Below, one piece after another: positions 62,133-64,000 of a stretch of 64,000 nt of DNA (position 1 is the first letter of the stretch; every line of letters begins with the position of its first letter). This DNA comes from Baylisascaris procyonis. Taxonomy: Eukaryota > Nematoda > Chromadorea > Rhabditida > Ascarididae. The stretch is from the NCBI GenBank assembly GCA_037389465.1, contig JAZARR010000204.1, positions 525,001 through 589,000 on the forward strand. Reading direction: 5' to 3'. Both the position numbers and the translations under genes were made by a program. A model generated the notes under the pieces. It ran no database searches and was not told where the DNA came from. It saw only the letters and a list, made by a program, of their open reading frames with translations.

Positions 62133-64000
62133 CTTCAATACGATACAACAGATCGCCAATTCTTAATCATCAGTTCCTCTTCTCCGCTTCGTTGCATTAT
62201 CAAAGAATAACTTTAAAAACCGTTACACAAAACGGTTCTAATTATATTTTATTTCACAATTCTCAAAAATGACAAATAAATCAAAAGAATTTATTTTTTT
62301 AGTAAATAAACATAAATGCAAAATGATATAAATCAAATAATGCCATCGATCAAATTATCACAAAAGAAAAAATTATTGAAAGGCAAAAAAAAGAAAGAAA
62401 AAAATTAACCCTAAAAGATCGGAAAAAAAACATAAATATATGATTGGCATAAATTGAATTTGCATATGAATTAATCTTTCTTATCATATCACAAATATGA
62501 TTAACAGATTGCAAATATATGCAAATATTTTAGCGATATTAATCAACAAATTTCGTCATTCATAAAAAATATTATAATTCGATAACATAATAACACTCAT
62601 ATTTCAAAAATAGATCGTTCAAATAAACGTAACAAAATCACTTTTTCACCAATTGGTGAATTTTTTGTGAGAGTGGATGATCGCTGTAAACTTTGGCGTT
62701 TTTTAGCAAATATTTACCGAAAAAAATTACTCGGGAAGGTAACTTTTTTTTTGCGCCTTCAGTAGTTTTTTTTTTCATTTGGTCACTAAAATTTCCATCA
62801 GAATAACTGACCACTAAAGATGGTCACTCATCGGTCACTATGGATATGGTAGGGCATCATCATACAGCGATTAATATTTCAGCACATACCAACATCACCA
62901 ATTATTTTCATGGCGGTGGATGAAAAAAAAAGAGAAAAGAATTTTGATGAATTTAAATTATCATAAACAGTAGTATTTTTTAAAAATTTTCAAGTTTTTT
63001 TTTCAATGCAAATTTCTAGCAACCTTTCAAGTTTCAATTATATAAATTTTCAAATGAACCCATAACGCAGATTATGGATTCTACTACTTGAAAGATAATT
63101 TTTTTCGATACTTTTTTAAATAATTAATTCCAAATTAAAAAAAAATTAGTTAATTAAAAGCCGTAAATTTTCCCGTGAAAATAATAAGTTGCAAAGTTTT
63201 TTTTTTTTAAATAATTAGGTAGGCGGAAAGAATAGTTGCGAGCTAAACTCACTTACGATTCAAAGCGAATTTCATCATTTTTCAGTTATTTTTTGCACTC
63301 TTCTATTCATCGACAATAAAAATACCTTATTCGATATTCTCGTTTGTGTTGATCAAAGTTGCGCAAATACAATATTGGTGAAAGAATAAACATCGCACAA
63401 GTAATGGTAGCTTGAAAGGGCTAAATCAACTCTGCAATGCATAGTTGATTTTTGTGCATAAAGTGTGCGGGGAAAAAAAAGAGGAGGAAGGCAAATAATT
63501 CTAAATTTAGGTCCCAGGTTTTCTTTAAACATACCCCTGTCCAATACAGTCTGCATGTTTCCTGAAAAAATCACCGGATTTGATCATTGCAAAGCATAAC
63601 AAATCTTTCTGCCCATAGTCGGTGAAAATATGTGGTTGTTTGAATTCAGTAATAATAATTTTAATGCATCATTTTCCTTAATTATTAAATATAAGCAAAA
63701 AAAGGGGTGTAAACAAAAAAGGGGGGAGGAGGAGAAGAGGGAGGCGAAAGGTTTTGGGTACCTATACTCTTAAGTTTATAAGTTCTAAAGAAGAAGGGGT
63801 GGCTCTGCACATATCTTACGAGGAGTAACAAAGCGGAAGAAGAAAAAATAGATGAAATTTTGAAAACAGTACAACATATTAAAATTGAAAAAAGTTGAAA
63901 ACTATCAATTTTGCATAGAATTAGATCAAAATCGTCGTATTTATTGTGTCTCATTTTTCACTAATTATCAACGCGTATCCATAATTTTAAAACTGAATAA

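Larger units (their letters stand above)
57661..64000. other. Region upstream of MED1 to the right edge, no recognised gene
   Basis: AT-rich DNA with a G run at 58985-58995, a C run at 59592-59604, three small tandem arrays (59874-60004, 60113-60238, 61821-61912) and two small perfect hairpins (62073-62132). Short ORFs, for example 61201-61413 minus, show no family motif I can name. The MED1 promoter should lie at its left end, but no specific element is supported. Confidence 0.5.

Overview
The window is nuclear DNA of an animal, most likely a nematode. It is AT-rich and gene-sparse. The genes have many small exons with GT..AG introns whose 3' sites are short T-rich strings ending in CAG, TAG or sometimes AAG. 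In all four genes a TTTCAG/TTTGCAG-type acceptor with no recognisable upstream coding exon sits 4 to 28 nt before the first ATG, as expected of spliced-leader trans-splicing. The aldolase protein has the nematode-style N-terminus (it begins [16 protein letters not shown]). The species cannot be named from the sequence alone.

Four conserved genes, all on the minus strand, were assembled exon by exon with consistent splice phases. (1) 358-1899: the N-terminal end of a kinesin-2 motor subunit (KIF3A-like); its 3' part lies off the left edge. (2) 6763-21440: a complete 10-exon type II phosphatidylinositol-5-phosphate 4-kinase (410 aa). (3) 26338-31165: a complete 8-exon class I fructose-bisphosphate aldolase (362 aa). 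(4) 40082-57625: a 21-exon Mediator subunit MED1 (1368 aa), including one small exon found only through splice-phase logic. The genes lie 4.9-9 kb apart and have unrelated roles (intraflagellar transport, phosphoinositide signalling, glycolysis, transcription), so nothing suggests an operon.

The rest is repeats and AT-rich DNA. The dominant element is a roughly 7.3-kb array of about 120 copies of a 60-bp unit inside the PIP4K intron between exons 6 and 7. Its central 40 copies are identical. Because 60 is a multiple of 3, it creates spurious ORFs of up to 1097 codons. A 43-bp polypurine array with higher-order structure fills the MED1 intron between exons 16 and 17. Further arrays with units of about 73, 28, 33, 31, 24, 22 and 20 bp are scattered about.

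Other non-genic items are a decayed LINE reverse-transcriptase fragment antisense in a PIP4K intron, an inverted-repeat element built from about 36-bp subrepeats (24766-25140), a 310-bp direct duplication just 3' of aldolase, and a pair of tetraloop hairpins near 62.1 kb. No rRNA, tRNA, CRISPR array or bacterial-type gene was seen.
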